Positions 16,261 through 24,898 of a stretch of 64,000 nt of DNA are shown here, one piece after another. The position numbers and the translations under genes are program-made. The stretch lies in NCBI GenBank assembly GCA_947450675.1, contig CANFWI010000001.1:62001-126000 (forward strand), read 5' to 3'. The number at the start of each line of letters is the position of its first letter. Position 1 is the first letter of the stretch. The notes under the pieces were generated by a model. It saw only the letters and a program-made list of their open reading frames with translations. It had not been told where the DNA came from and made no database searches. The DNA is from Comamonadaceae bacterium. Its GTDB lineage: Bacteria; Pseudomonadota; Gammaproteobacteria; Burkholderiales; Burkholderiaceae_C.

Positions 16261-17235
16261 ATGAAAAGCTTCACCCACCGCTTGCTGGCCGCAGCGGGCA
16301 TTCTGGCTTTTGCCATCAGCGCGCAAGCGCAAAGCAGTTACCCGAACAAACCCATCCGGATGATCATTCCGCTGGCCGCCGGCAGCGCAGTCGACAACGC
16401 TGCACGTGTGTTGACGCAAAAAATGTCGCTCGGCCTCGGGCAGAACATCGTGATTGAAAACATCGCTGGCTCGTCGGGTTTGATCGGTGCCGAACGCGTC
16501 GCCAAAGCCGCCCCAGACGGCTACACCATCGGCGGCTTCAACGACAGCATCTTGACCATGTTGCCGCATATTTATGCCCGCGTGCCCTGGAACGCGCTGA
16601 CGGATTTTGACCCGCTGTCCCTGGCCGCCACGGTTGAATGGGGCTTGGTTGTGAAAGTCGACTCGCCAATCAAAACAGTCGCCGACTTCATCGCTGCAGC
16701 CAAAGCGACACCGGGCAAGCTGAACTACAGCTCGGGCGGCAACGGCAGCCCGCAACACTTGGCCATGGCGCTGTTCACATCACGTGCCGGTATCGACGCA
16801 GTGCATGTGCCTTACAAGGGCGCAACCCCAGCGGCTGTGGCTGTGGCCGCAGGTGAAGTTGACGCTTCATTTCAAGGCCTCGGCACCGTGACCTCGCTGC
16901 TGCAAGGGAACAGAGTGCGGCTGCTGGCCGTTTCCACTGAAAAGCGTTTAGCCCAATACCCCAACGTTCCAACCGTCGACGAGTCAGGGTTGAAGAACTT
17001 TTTCTTCAACTCTTGGTTTGCCATGGTCGTGCCAGCCGGCACACCCAAAGACATCGTCGAACGACTGAACGGTGAAATGCGCAAAGCCTTGGCGGACCCA
17101 GCAACTCGCGACAAATTAGTCGCCCTCGGCGTCACCTTGCGCGGCTCCTCGCCGCAAGAACTAGGCGCTGCCACCAAATTGCAGTTTGAGATGTACCGCA
17201 AGCTGATCCAAGACAACAATATCAAGTCAGAATGA
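16261..17235 (+). CDS. Bug-family (TctC) periplasmic solute receptor 1
   Basis: Periplasmic binding protein of the tripartite tricarboxylate transporter family, 324 aa. A Sec signal peptide (MKSFTHRLLAAAGILAFAISAQAQ) is followed by YPNKPIRMIIPLAAGSAVDN, the standard mature start, and later PDGYTIGGFND and VPYKGATPAAVAV. The ATG at 16261 is chosen because it begins the signal peptide; the longer frame from 16186 overlaps the upstream gene. Ligands of Bug proteins are usually carboxylates. tctB and tctA lie about 4 kb downstream. Confidence 0.92.
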   Translation: MKSFTHRLLAAAGILAFAISAQAQSSYPNKPIRMIIPLAAGSAVDNAARVLTQKMSLGLGQNIVIENIAGSSGLIGAERVAKAAPDGYTIGGFNDSILTMLPHIYARVPWNALTDFDPLSLAATVEWGLVVKVDSPIKTVADFIAAAKATPGKLNYSSGGNGSPQHLAMALFTSRAGIDAVHVPYKGATPAAVAVAAGEVDASFQGLGTVTSLLQGNRVRLLAVSTEKRLAQYPNVPTVDESGLKNFFFNSWFAMVVPAGTPKDIVERLNGEMRKALADPATRDKLVALGVTLRGSSPQELGAATKLQFEMYRKLIQDNNIKSE

Positions 17236-17269
17236 CTCGACCCCCACTTTTATAAACAAGGCTTCCACC

Positions 17270-17689
17270 ATGTCCAGCTCGACCACTCTGCGCCCCACGG
17301 TGCTACGCCCCAACGAACTCAAAAGCTATGACCGTGGCGGCGGTGCCCGCACCACACCGCTGGTGACCCCAGCGATTGGCGCGACAGGCTTCATCAACGG
17401 CATCACCGAATTTGGACCTGGTGTGGCGATTCCGTTTCACAGCCACAACTGCGAAGAAAGCGTGATGATGCTGGAAGGCCACGCCATGCTCGACATGGAA
17501 GGCCAAGACGCCATGGCCCTGAAACCGCACGACACGACCTGGATTCCGGCCAATCTGTCGCATCGTTTTCGCAACCTGTCGACCACTGAACCCATGAAGA
17601 TTTTCTGGACTTACGCGTCCCTTCAAGCCACCCGCACGCTGACGGAAACTGGCGAGACACGGGCCGTGTCTGCTGAGCACAATCGCTGA
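17270..17689 (+). CDS. Cupin-domain protein
   Basis: A 139 aa single-domain cupin. The metal-binding motif is present as GVAIPFHSHNCEESVMMLEG (two His and one Glu) and the second motif as NLSHRFRNLS. It could be a small dioxygenase, isomerase or sensor; the fold does not define the reaction. It sits 34 nt after the Bug receptor, so it belongs to the same transcription unit. Confidence 0.85.
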   Translation: MSSSTTLRPTVLRPNELKSYDRGGGARTTPLVTPAIGATGFINGITEFGPGVAIPFHSHNCEESVMMLEGHAMLDMEGQDAMALKPHDTTWIPANLSHRFRNLSTTEPMKIFWTYASLQATRTLTETGETRAVSAEHNR

Positions 17690-17846
17690 CCCTGCTTTTG
17701 TGCGCTTCTGCTGCATTTATAAGCAGCCTCTGCAAAGTCATGCCCGGCGCCAGATTCTCGACTTGTTCAGTTGCTTATCCACAGCCTAGGGCACAGTCCT
17801 TGGGTGTAACTTTGTCCTGCAGTTGGTTTTTCTCGGTGATCCTGAG

Positions 17847-17875
17847 TTGACACACTAATATATTAGTGCTGAAAT
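17847..17875 (+). promoter_or_regulatory. Sigma70-like promoter with a perfect palindromic operator in the spacer
   Basis: TTGACA (17847-17852) and TGAAAT (17870-17875) are separated by 17 bp. The perfect 16-bp palindrome CACTAATATATTAGTG (17853-17868) fills that spacer. Repressor binding there would block RNA polymerase. The predicted start is a few bases before the ATG at 17885, so the transcript may be nearly leaderless. The cognate regulator is not in the window. Confidence 0.6.
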
Positions 17876-17884
17876 CCACGCAGA

Positions 17885-18835
17885 ATGAACAAAACCAAAC
17901 TCCTCATGAACGGTCGGCTCTTGCCTCAGCTTGAAGCCGAATTAACCGCTGAATACGATCTCTGCCCTTTGTGGCAACAAGCCGCGCCCGAAGACTTCTT
18001 GAGGCAGCACGGGCACGAATTCACGGCCTTGGTCACCTCGGCCAAAACTGGCGCCACCACGGCCTTGATCAACGCCTTGCCGGCACTCAAAGTCATTTCA
18101 ATTTTTGGCGTTGGCTATGACGCAGTGGATGTCGCCACCGCTCAGCAGCGCGGCATTCAGGTTGGCTACACGCCAGAAGTTCTGAACGATTGCGTGGCTG
18201 ACACGGCCATGGGCCTGTTGATCGACGTGGCGCGTCAATTCAGCGCTTCAGACCGCTACTTGCGCGCAGGCAATTGGCTGAAAGCGCCCTTCCCGCTGAC
18301 CACGCGCGTCAGTGGCAAGCGGTTGGGTATTTTTGGCTTGGGGCGCATTGGTCAAACCATCGCCCGGCGAGCCAGCGGCTTTGACATGGAGATCAGGTAC
18401 CACAATCGGCGTCAAAATCCTGACTTGCCGTATGCCTACGAGCCGTCGCTGGCATCTTTGGCTGAATGGTGTGACTTTTTGATGGTCGCCAGCTCTGGTG
18501 GTGCAGAAACAAAGCATCTGATCTCTAGCGACATCTTGAAAAAGCTCGGCCCCAAGAGTTTCTTGATCAACATCTCACGCGGTTCGGTGATTGACGAACA
18601 AGCCCTGATTGATGCGCTGGAGCAAGGCCTGATCGCCGGTGCCGGCCTCGACGTGTATGCCGATGAACCGAACGTTCCAGAACGGCTGCGGCGCCTTGAC
18701 AATGCCGTGCTGTTGCCGCACTTGGCCAGTGCCACCCACGAAACGCGCCAAGCGATGGCTGACTTGGTCTTTGACAACTTGGCCGCCTACTTTAAAACCG
18801 AGCACGTCAAGGTGGCGGTGCCTTCGTCAGCCTAG
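17885..18835 (+). CDS. D-isomer-specific 2-hydroxyacid dehydrogenase
   Basis: A 316 aa cytoplasmic dehydrogenase that reduces 2-oxo acids or oxidises D-2-hydroxy acids. The Rossmann motif LGIFGLGRIGQTIARR is at about residues 147-162. HNRR after the second strand suggests NADP(H) preference. Catalytic Arg, Glu and His lie in ISRGSVID, GLDVYADEP and LLPHLASAT. The family usually has 310-340 aa. It starts a second transcription unit behind the operator promoter at 17847. With the Ldh-family enzyme it could interconvert hydroxyacid stereoisomers (inference). Confidence 0.92.
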   Translation: MNKTKLLMNGRLLPQLEAELTAEYDLCPLWQQAAPEDFLRQHGHEFTALVTSAKTGATTALINALPALKVISIFGVGYDAVDVATAQQRGIQVGYTPEVLNDCVADTAMGLLIDVARQFSASDRYLRAGNWLKAPFPLTTRVSGKRLGIFGLGRIGQTIARRASGFDMEIRYHNRRQNPDLPYAYEPSLASLAEWCDFLMVASSGGAETKHLISSDILKKLGPKSFLINISRGSVIDEQALIDALEQGLIAGAGLDVYADEPNVPERLRRLDNAVLLPHLASATHETRQAMADLVFDNLAAYFKTEHVKVAVPSSA

Positions 18836-18919
18836 GGTTTGTGCGATTGAGAAACGGCCTAGGACTTGTAGGATGGTTTGGATCAAACCGCACCAACCTT
18901 AAAAGCCGAAATCCTCAAT

Positions 18920-19843
18920 ATGTCAAAAGTGATCATCACCTGCGCCGTCACGGGCGCCATCCACACGCCGTCGATGTCACCCTACCTGCCGATCACGCCG
19001 GAGGAAATCATCGAAGCCTCGGTGGGTGCGGCTGAAGCCGGCGCGGCGATCATTCATCTGCACGCGCGTGACCCGGTCACCGGTAAGCCGGATCAAACCC
19101 CTGAGGCGTTTGCCAAGTTCCTGCCGCAAATCAAGGCCCGAACCAACGCAGTGCTCAACCTCACCAGCGGCGGCTCGCCGTACATGAAGATTGATGAGCG
19201 CATCCAGCCATCCATGCGCTTTGCGCCTGAGGTTGCATCGCTCAACATGGGCTCGTTCAATTTCGCTTTGTTCCCCATGTTGGAGCGCTTCACCAATTTC
19301 AAACACGCGTGGGAGCGTGAAGCACTTGAGGGTAGCCGGGACCTGATTTTTCGCAACACCTTCAAAGACATTGAATACGCACTGGCAGCTTGCTCAGCCA
19401 ACCAGACCCGTTTTGAGTTCGAGTGCTATGACATCGGCCACCTGTACAACCTAGCCCATTTCATGGACCGCGGCTTGGTCAAGGAGCCGCTGTTTGTGCA
19501 GTCCGTGTTTGGCATCTTGGGCGGCATTGGCGTACACCCGGAAGACGTGATGCACATGCGCCGTACGGCAGACCGGCTGTTTGGCAAAGCGTACCAATGG
19601 TCGGTGCTGGGCGCGGGCAAAAACCAGCTGCGCATTGCGGCCATGAGCGCTGCCATGGGCGGCCATGTGCGGGTCGGCCTTGAGGACAGTTTGTGGCTAG
19701 GCAAAGGGACGCTGGCCAAAAGCAATGCCGAGCAAGTCAGGCAAGTGCGGCAAATCATCGAAGGCTTGGGCCATGAAATCGCCACACCCGATGAAGCGAG
19801 AGACATGCTGCAGCTCAAGGGCGCAGACAAAGTGCGCTTTTAA
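18920..19843 (+). CDS. Beta-keto acid cleavage enzyme (BKACE / 3-keto-5-aminohexanoate cleavage family)
   Basis: A 307 aa zinc-dependent TIM-barrel enzyme. The family cleaves beta-keto acids with acetyl-CoA, giving acetoacetate and a CoA thioester. The N-terminal VIITCAVTGAIHTPSMSPYLP and the zinc ligands in IIHLHARDPVTGKPDQ (HxH) are diagnostic, with LNLTSGGSP and the C-terminal VRVGLEDSLW also conserved. The ATG at 18920 begins the first beta strand, so it is preferred over 18878. The substrate varies widely in this family and is unknown here. Confidence 0.92.
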   Translation: MSKVIITCAVTGAIHTPSMSPYLPITPEEIIEASVGAAEAGAAIIHLHARDPVTGKPDQTPEAFAKFLPQIKARTNAVLNLTSGGSPYMKIDERIQPSMRFAPEVASLNMGSFNFALFPMLERFTNFKHAWEREALEGSRDLIFRNTFKDIEYALAACSANQTRFEFECYDIGHLYNLAHFMDRGLVKEPLFVQSVFGILGGIGVHPEDVMHMRRTADRLFGKAYQWSVLGAGKNQLRIAAMSAAMGGHVRVGLEDSLWLGKGTLAKSNAEQVRQVRQIIEGLGHEIATPDEARDMLQLKGADKVRF

Positions 19844-19889
19844 TTCCAGCCGACAGCAGAGCCACAAGCACCTCAGCGAGATAAATCCA

Positions 19890-20648
19890 ATGACTTCAAG
19901 CCACAAACCCACCGCCCTCATCACCGGCGGCAGTCGCGGTATCGGACGCGCCACTTGCGTGACGCTGGCCAAACAAGGCTGGAACATTGGCTTCAGCTAT
20001 GTCAGCAACCAAGCTGCCGCGCAAGAGACTGTGGCCATGGTTGAAGCCGCTGGCGGTCAAGCGCTGGCAGTCAAGGCCAACGTCGCCAACCGCGAAGACA
20101 TCAAGCAGCTGTTTGCGGCGGCCTTCAAGACCTACGGCAGGCTGGATGCCTTGATCAACAACGCCGGCATTGTGGGCGAACCACGTTCCATCTTCGATGC
20201 TGATGACGCGCATCTGACAGATGTTTTTCGCACCAATGTGCTGAGCTATTTTTTCTGCGTCAGTGAAGCCGCGCGCCTGATGTCGACGCAGCGTGGCGGC
20301 CAAGGTGGCAGCATCGTCAACATGTCCTCTGCGGCCGCACGCCACGGTGGCATGCCTGAAGAAGCGCATTACGCGGCGTCCAAGGGCGCGGTTGACAGCT
20401 TCACGCTTGCTCTGGCGAAAGAACTCGCACCGCATGGCATTCGCGTCAATGCCGTTCGGCCAGGACTCATCAACACCACTATTCATGAAGCCCATGGCGG
20501 CCAAGCGCTGATCAACAAGATTGGCCCCACCGTGCCCTTGGGTCGCGCTGGCACGGCCGAAGAGGTCGCTGAAGTCATCGCCTTCCTCGCCGGCCCGTTG
20601 TCAAGCTATGTGCACGGAACCCTGGTTGACGTGGCTGGCGGACGTTGA
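19890..20648 (+). CDS. Short-chain dehydrogenase/reductase (SDR)
   Basis: A 252 aa classical SDR that oxidises or reduces a hydroxyl/keto group. The cofactor motif TGGSRGIG is at about residues 11-18, NNAG follows, and the catalytic Ser and YxxxK are in VNMSSAAARHGG and HYAASKGA. The sequence after the second strand (SYVSNQAAAQETV) is typical of NADP-using members. The ATG at 19890 directly precedes the nucleotide-binding strand. It lies 46 nt after the BKACE gene and ends the unit. Confidence 0.92.
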   Translation: MTSSHKPTALITGGSRGIGRATCVTLAKQGWNIGFSYVSNQAAAQETVAMVEAAGGQALAVKANVANREDIKQLFAAAFKTYGRLDALINNAGIVGEPRSIFDADDAHLTDVFRTNVLSYFFCVSEAARLMSTQRGGQGGSIVNMSSAAARHGGMPEEAHYAASKGAVDSFTLALAKELAPHGIRVNAVRPGLINTTIHEAHGGQALINKIGPTVPLGRAGTAEEVAEVIAFLAGPLSSYVHGTLVDVAGGR

Positions 20649-21096
20649 TTGAGCACACGGTTTGACTGGCAGCAGCTTGTCACAAACGCACCCACCGTGC
20701 AGTTGATTCCTGCGATTTTGGGTGATTGCGATCTAGGGTAATCCATTAGTAATTAAGAAGCACGCACCTTATTTAACTAACAAATAGGTGCACAATGAAG
20801 GCAGAGATAGAGCAACTTTGCACTAGTTGTCACGACTTTCACAGCGTGACCACCCTGGATCCCAACCCTACTTTAACTGGCTAGGTGCTACATCAGCAAC
20901 CAAGCCAGACTGAACGCCCGGGTTTTTGGGTCGAACGGATCTGAATCAACTGCTGGCCATGATTGAAGCCTTCGCCAGAAGGTGACCAATCAACCCAACA
21001 TACCAACTTTGAAATTGGACTCTCACCGACTTCGGTGGGTCGTCGCAGTGGCGTATGACGCGAATACCCACTTTCTAAAAACTTGAAAGGCAAATT
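20649..21096. other. 448-bp gap with a c-type cytochrome-like remnant
   Basis: No full gene is seen. An orphan 29-codon frame at 20795-20884 (plus strand) reads MKAEIEQLCTSCHDF and then SVTTLDPN, with a CxxCH haem-attachment motif, before a stop. It resembles the haem segment of a c-type cytochrome but is far too short, so a decayed fragment is likely. The last 150 bp precede tctB and should hold its promoter, though no clear element was found. Confidence 0.4.
20795..20884 (+). pseudogene. Possible fragment of a c-type cytochrome
   Basis: A 29-codon frame with ATG, CTSCH haem motif and the flanking DFHSVTTL resembling cytochrome c haem segments. There is no signal peptide, axial Met or downstream cytochrome sequence in frame. 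It could be chance, so confidence is low. Confidence 0.25.
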
Positions 21097-21585
21097 TTGC
21101 AAATAAAAAGTCAAGCTGACTTCTACTCTGGCGTGATGTTCTTCGTGATGGGCATCGCCTTCGCGTGGGGCGCGACCAATTACAGCATCGGTGACGGCGC
21201 AAGAATGGGCCCAGGCTACTTTCCGCTGCTACTCGGCAGCGTGATGGCCCTGATTGGCCTGTTGATCATCATCAAGGCGCTGGTCTTTAAATCCGTAGAT
21301 GGCGACAAGATCGGCCCATGGGCATGGCGGCCACTGTGCTACATCATCGGCGCCAACTTTGTTTTCGGACTTTTGCTGGCCGGCATGCGCAGCATTTCGT
21401 TGCCGGCTTTCGGCTTGATCGTTGCTATTTACGCCTTGACCTTCATTGCCAGCATGGCCCAAGCCGACTGGAAGTTCGTCAGAACCCTTTCCTTGGCAAC
21501 CGCCCTGGCAGTCGGCAGCTACTTGGTGTTCGTCGTCGCTCTGGCACTTCAGTTCCCTGTGTGGCCTGAATTCATCACCGGCTAA
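21097..21585 (+). CDS. tctB: Tripartite tricarboxylate transporter small membrane subunit TctB
   Basis: Small inner-membrane subunit (162 aa) of a tripartite tricarboxylate transporter. Four hydrophobic helices are visible: VMFFVMGIAFAWGA, FPLLLGSVMALIGLLIII, the pair around IIGANFVFGLLLAG and FGLIVAIYALTFIAS, and LATALAVGSYLVFVVALAL. GARMGPGYFPLLLG is the conserved TctB loop. The start appears to be TTG at 21097, after GAAAGGC. It is followed 10 nt later by tctA. Confidence 0.88.
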   Translation: MQIKSQADFYSGVMFFVMGIAFAWGATNYSIGDGARMGPGYFPLLLGSVMALIGLLIIIKALVFKSVDGDKIGPWAWRPLCYIIGANFVFGLLLAGMRSISLPAFGLIVAIYALTFIASMAQADWKFVRTLSLATALAVGSYLVFVVALALQFPVWPEFITG

Positions 21586-21595
21586 GGAATAAAAA

Positions 21596-23107
21596 ATGGA
21601 TCTGATTGCAAATTTATCTCTGGGTTTTAGCGTCGCCTTCACGCCGGTCAACCTGACCTATGCTTTGGTCGGCTGCCTGCTGGGTACCTTGATCGGCGTG
21701 TTGCCGGGCATTGGCCCCGCCGCCACCATCGCCATGCTGCTGCCCGCCACCTACGCGCTGCCACCTGTGTCAGCGTTGATCATGCTGGCCGGTATTTACT
21801 ATGGCTCACAGTACGGCGGTTCAACCACCGCCATTTTGGTCAATCTTCCCGGGGAGTCGTCATCTGTCGTGACCGTGATTGACGGTTACCAGATGGCCAA
21901 AAAAGGGCGAGCGGGACAGGCCTTGTCGGCCGCCGGTTTGGGCTCGTTCTTTGCAGGGTGCGTCGGCACGATCCTGATCGCCGCTTTTGCTCCACCACTG
22001 ACAGAACTGGCTTTCAAATTCGGTCCTGCCGAATACTTTTCGTTGATGACTCTGGGGCTGATTGGCGCCGTGGTTCTGGCGTCTGGCTCGCTGCTCAAAG
22101 CAGTGGGCATGATTTTCTTGGGTCTGTTGATCGGTCTGGTCGGCACCGACGTGAATTCCGGTGTGGCGCGTTACAGCTTTGACGTGCCCGAGCTGACCGA
22201 TGGCATTGGCTTTGTCGCGATTGCCATGGGGATTTTTGGCTACGGCGAAATCATCAGCAACCTAGCCCAGCGCGAGGTTCAACGCGAAGTGTTCAATGTC
22301 AAGGTGCAGGGAATGTACCCCTCCAAACAAGACTTCAAGGACATGACGCCGGCCGTTTTACGCGGCACCTTGCTCGGTTGCGTTCTTGGCATTTTGCCCG
22401 GTGCGGGGGCCACACTGGCGGCTTTTGCAGCCTACACGATCGAGAAAAAAGTCAAAGGCCGCCCCGGCGAAGTGCCTTTCGGTCAAGGCAACATCCGCGG
22501 CGTGGCCGGTCCGGAGGCCGCGAACAATGCAGCCGCCCAGACGTCCTTTATTCCGCTGCTGACGCTGGGGATTCCATCCACCGTCACGATGGCGCTGATG
22601 GTGGGTGCCATGACCATTCACAACATCCAGCCCGGCCCACAGGTCATGACCAGCAACCCAGAACTGTTCTGGGGTCTGATCGCCTCCATGTGGATTGGCA
22701 ATGCGATGCTGATCATCTTGAACCTGCCCCTGATCGGTATGTGGATCAAACTGCTGACGGTGCCTTACCGTTACTTGTTCCCATCGATTGTGTTGTTCTG
22801 CGCGATTGGTGTTTACTCGACCAACAACAACACGTGGGACATCTGGATAGTTGGTGCGTTCGGCATCATCGGCTACGTCTTCAATAAACTCCGCGTGGAG
22901 CCGGCGCCCTTGCTGCTCGGTTTGATTCTCGGCCCCATGATGGAAGAAAACCTGCGCCGTGCGTTGCTGCTGTCACGCGGCGACTGGACCACCTTCATCA
23001 CCCGTCCGCTGTCGGCCGCCTTGCTGGTTGTCTGTGTGCTGCTGCTGTTGGTTGTCTTGTTGCCGGCCGTGAAAAAGAACCGCGCAGAGGCATTTGTCGA
23101 GTCATAA
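21596..23107 (+). CDS. tctA: Tripartite tricarboxylate transporter large permease TctA
   Basis: The 503 aa channel subunit with about 12 membrane helices, driven by the ion gradient. The TctA signature GVLPGIGPAATIAMLLPATY is at about residues 37-56, and IYYGSQYGGSTTAILVNLPG follows. The repeated half has LGILPGAGATLAAFAAY (about 260-276) and GIPSTVTMALMVGAM. It ends at a strong terminator (23124). It lies with tctB and is flanked by two Bug receptors, so either could deliver its ligand. Confidence 0.96.
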   Translation: MDLIANLSLGFSVAFTPVNLTYALVGCLLGTLIGVLPGIGPAATIAMLLPATYALPPVSALIMLAGIYYGSQYGGSTTAILVNLPGESSSVVTVIDGYQMAKKGRAGQALSAAGLGSFFAGCVGTILIAAFAPPLTELAFKFGPAEYFSLMTLGLIGAVVLASGSLLKAVGMIFLGLLIGLVGTDVNSGVARYSFDVPELTDGIGFVAIAMGIFGYGEIISNLAQREVQREVFNVKVQGMYPSKQDFKDMTPAVLRGTLLGCVLGILPGAGATLAAFAAYTIEKKVKGRPGEVPFGQGNIRGVAGPEAANNAAAQTSFIPLLTLGIPSTVTMALMVGAMTIHNIQPGPQVMTSNPELFWGLIASMWIGNAMLIILNLPLIGMWIKLLTVPYRYLFPSIVLFCAIGVYSTNNNTWDIWIVGAFGIIGYVFNKLRVEPAPLLLGLILGPMMEENLRRALLLSRGDWTTFITRPLSAALLVVCVLLLLVVLLPAVKKNRAEAFVES

Positions 23108-23123
23108 GATTTTGCGAAGCCTT

Positions 23124-23150
23124 CAAAAGAGCGCCAAGGCGCTCTTTTTT
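23124..23150 (+). terminator. Rho-independent terminator after tctA
   Basis: GAGCGCC-AA-GGCGCTC followed by TTTTTTT, with an A-run on the 5' side. It lies 17-43 nt after the tctA stop. The A-run also gives some potential to stop transcription from the chitinase side. Confidence 0.9.
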
Positions 23151-23245
23151 TGGACTGTACAACCCGCAATCAACGATCAGATTGAGAAGTTCTCAATTAA
23201 TACTCAGAGTAAAGCGGGGATTTTTAAAATTCATGCCAAATAAAA

Positions 23246-24898
23246 TCAGCATCCATATTTAGCCCAGTAGTAAGTACTTAATGTTGGGTCGTAACCCGGA
23301 TTAGCGAACTTGGCGATATAGTCTTGACCATTCTTATAAGAAACGATGCTTCCTGCAGCATAGTTCCTACCCGCAACCCAAGCTGGAAAGCTGTACAAAG
23401 ACCAATAATACGTACTGATGGTCGGGTTATAACCAGGGTTTGCATATTTTGCGATGTATAGCTTGCCATTCGAGTAAAGAACAATTTTTCCGGCCGAGTA
23501 ATAACCGCCTTGAATCCAACTCGGGAATGTGCAAGCATAAGTTGGGCTTGGCGTTGGAGCCGGGGCTGGCGCAGGTGCAGGTGCAGAGACCGTTGAGCAC
23601 GTGTAGGGTGCCCAGAAGTAGGTGCTGATCGTTGGGTTGTAGCCAGGATTGGCAAACTTAGCAACATAGAGTTTGCCATTGGAATACGTCACAATGCTGC
23701 CGGCTACATAGGCTTTACCGTTCACCCAGAGCGGGTAAATACAAGTCGGCGCTGGTGCTGGAGCAGGCGCTGGTGCTGGAGCAGGCGCTGGCGCTGGTGC
23801 AGGAGCTGGTGCTGGTGCTGGAGCAGGCGCTGGCGCTGGTGCAGGAGCTGGTGCTGGTGCCGGCGCAGGTGCCGGTGCCGGTGCAGGTGCCGGTGCTGGA
23901 GCAGGTGCTGGTGGCACATAGACACCGGCTGATTTGAAGATGTTGTAAAACTGATAATTCGATTGCGCCACGCCACTGTAAGTGCCCGCTGGGGTCATGC
24001 CACTGGTGGCTTGCGCGACATCACGCTGAAACGACCAATAAGACAATAAGCCAACACCATTCGTTTTTGCGAAATCAGCAATCACCTGCGCATCAGCCAA
24101 AGTTAGATATGTTCCATCTTCGTTATTTCCAATCTCTGGCGTGATGCCCACCATAGAATAAATTTGAGCCGTGTTTAGGTTGGGGTACAGAGTTTTTAAC
24201 TGCTCCACACTTTTTTGCACTGTCATGATGACGGCATTCGCCACAGTCGGCGGTGAAACATAAGTTTGCAAGGTATTAGGTCCGGCGAAGTTAAAACCCA
24301 TTGCCATAATATTAACAATATTAATATTAACGCCACCCGCAATGGTTGTTTTCAGTAAATCAACAGCCTCATAACTCAGCCCAGCCAATAACCAACCAGC
24401 AGGCAGCGTGAATGACAGATAAAGATCAGGGTACTTAGCCTGAAGCCTTGCCAGCACACGGGTGCGGCGAGCGGTTCCTGTTTTGTTTGAAAGCTGTGCC
24501 CCTTCAACGTCAAAATCAAGCCGTCTGGTTCCTGTATTAACCATCAAACCATCAATCAAATTGAACAAATCATCATCATTTGTGCAGGCAATTTCGGCAT
24601 ACGTTCCCGTCGCACCGCCCATGGAAACAATCAGTCGACCACCGGCCGCCACATAGTTTTTTGCATCAGAATACTTAGCCGTGATGAGGGTGTCAAAAGC
24701 GCAAGTCCCACTGGTGACGGCAAATGCAAGCGTTGCACTGTCCAGTCCTGCGGCACTCTTTGTCGCGACCAAAGTCCCGCCACTCCAAGTTTGATAATAC
24801 GGCGCAACATCAAAAGCACTGGCGGTTTGACCCAAGCACAGAACCATCGCACCGGCGAGCAATTTGTTAATCGGATTGAGCTTATGGTGTAACCGCAT
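23246..24898 (-). CDS. Secreted GH18 chitinase with three chitin-binding modules
   Basis: A 550 aa extracellular hydrolase. A signal peptide (about 1-28, cleaved near ASAF) is followed by a GH18 domain whose catalytic motif reads RLDFDVEGAQ (about 125-135, the DxDxE signature with catalytic Glu). An Ala-Pro linker of about 58 residues (about 327-384) separates it from three CBM5/12 chitin-binding modules of about 45 residues, each with WxxGxxYxAGxIVxYxNGxxYxAKxANPGYxPTxSTYxWxxY. The three modules are close copies, so recent tandem duplication is likely. Base composition is more AT-rich than its neighbours, and it separates the tctA gene from the second Bug receptor. This suggests acquisition. 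Confidence 0.92.
   Translation of the reverse strand: MRLHHKLNPINKLLAGAMVLCLGQTASAFDVAPYYQTWSGGTLVATKSAAGLDSATLAFAVTSGTCAFDTLITAKYSDAKNYVAAGGRLIVSMGGATGTYAEIACTNDDDLFNLIDGLMVNTGTRRLDFDVEGAQLSNKTGTARRTRVLARLQAKYPDLYLSFTLPAGWLLAGLSYEAVDLLKTTIAGGVNINIVNIMAMGFNFAGPNTLQTYVSPPTVANAVIMTVQKSVEQLKTLYPNLNTAQIYSMVGITPEIGNNEDGTYLTLADAQVIADFAKTNGVGLLSYWSFQRDVAQATSGMTPAGTYSGVAQSNYQFYNIFKSAGVYVPPAPAPAPAPAPAPAPAPAPAPAPAPAPAPAPAPAPAPAPAPAPAPAPAPAPAPAPTCIYPLWVNGKAYVAGSIVTYSNGKLYVAKFANPGYNPTISTYFWAPYTCSTVSAPAPAPAPAPTPSPTYACTFPSWIQGGYYSAGKIVLYSNGKLYIAKYANPGYNPTISTYYWSLYSFPAWVAGRNYAAGSIVSYKNGQDYIAKFANPGYDPTLSTYYWAKYGC
23745..23917 (-). repeat. Hexanucleotide-type repeat coding the Ala-Pro linker of the chitinase
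   Basis: Imperfect GGTGCT/GGCGCT/GGAGCA tracts code alternating Ala-Pro. Slippage in 6-bp steps would keep the frame and vary the linker length. Confidence 0.85.

Noticed and set aside
20893-21114. 73-codon minus-strand frame in the gap before tctB
   Set aside because: It overlaps the start of tctB and has no recognisable motif or ribosome site.
23745-23917. Repeat array suggestive of CRISPR
   Set aside because: It is a continuous Ala-Pro coding low-complexity tract without spacers or cas genes.
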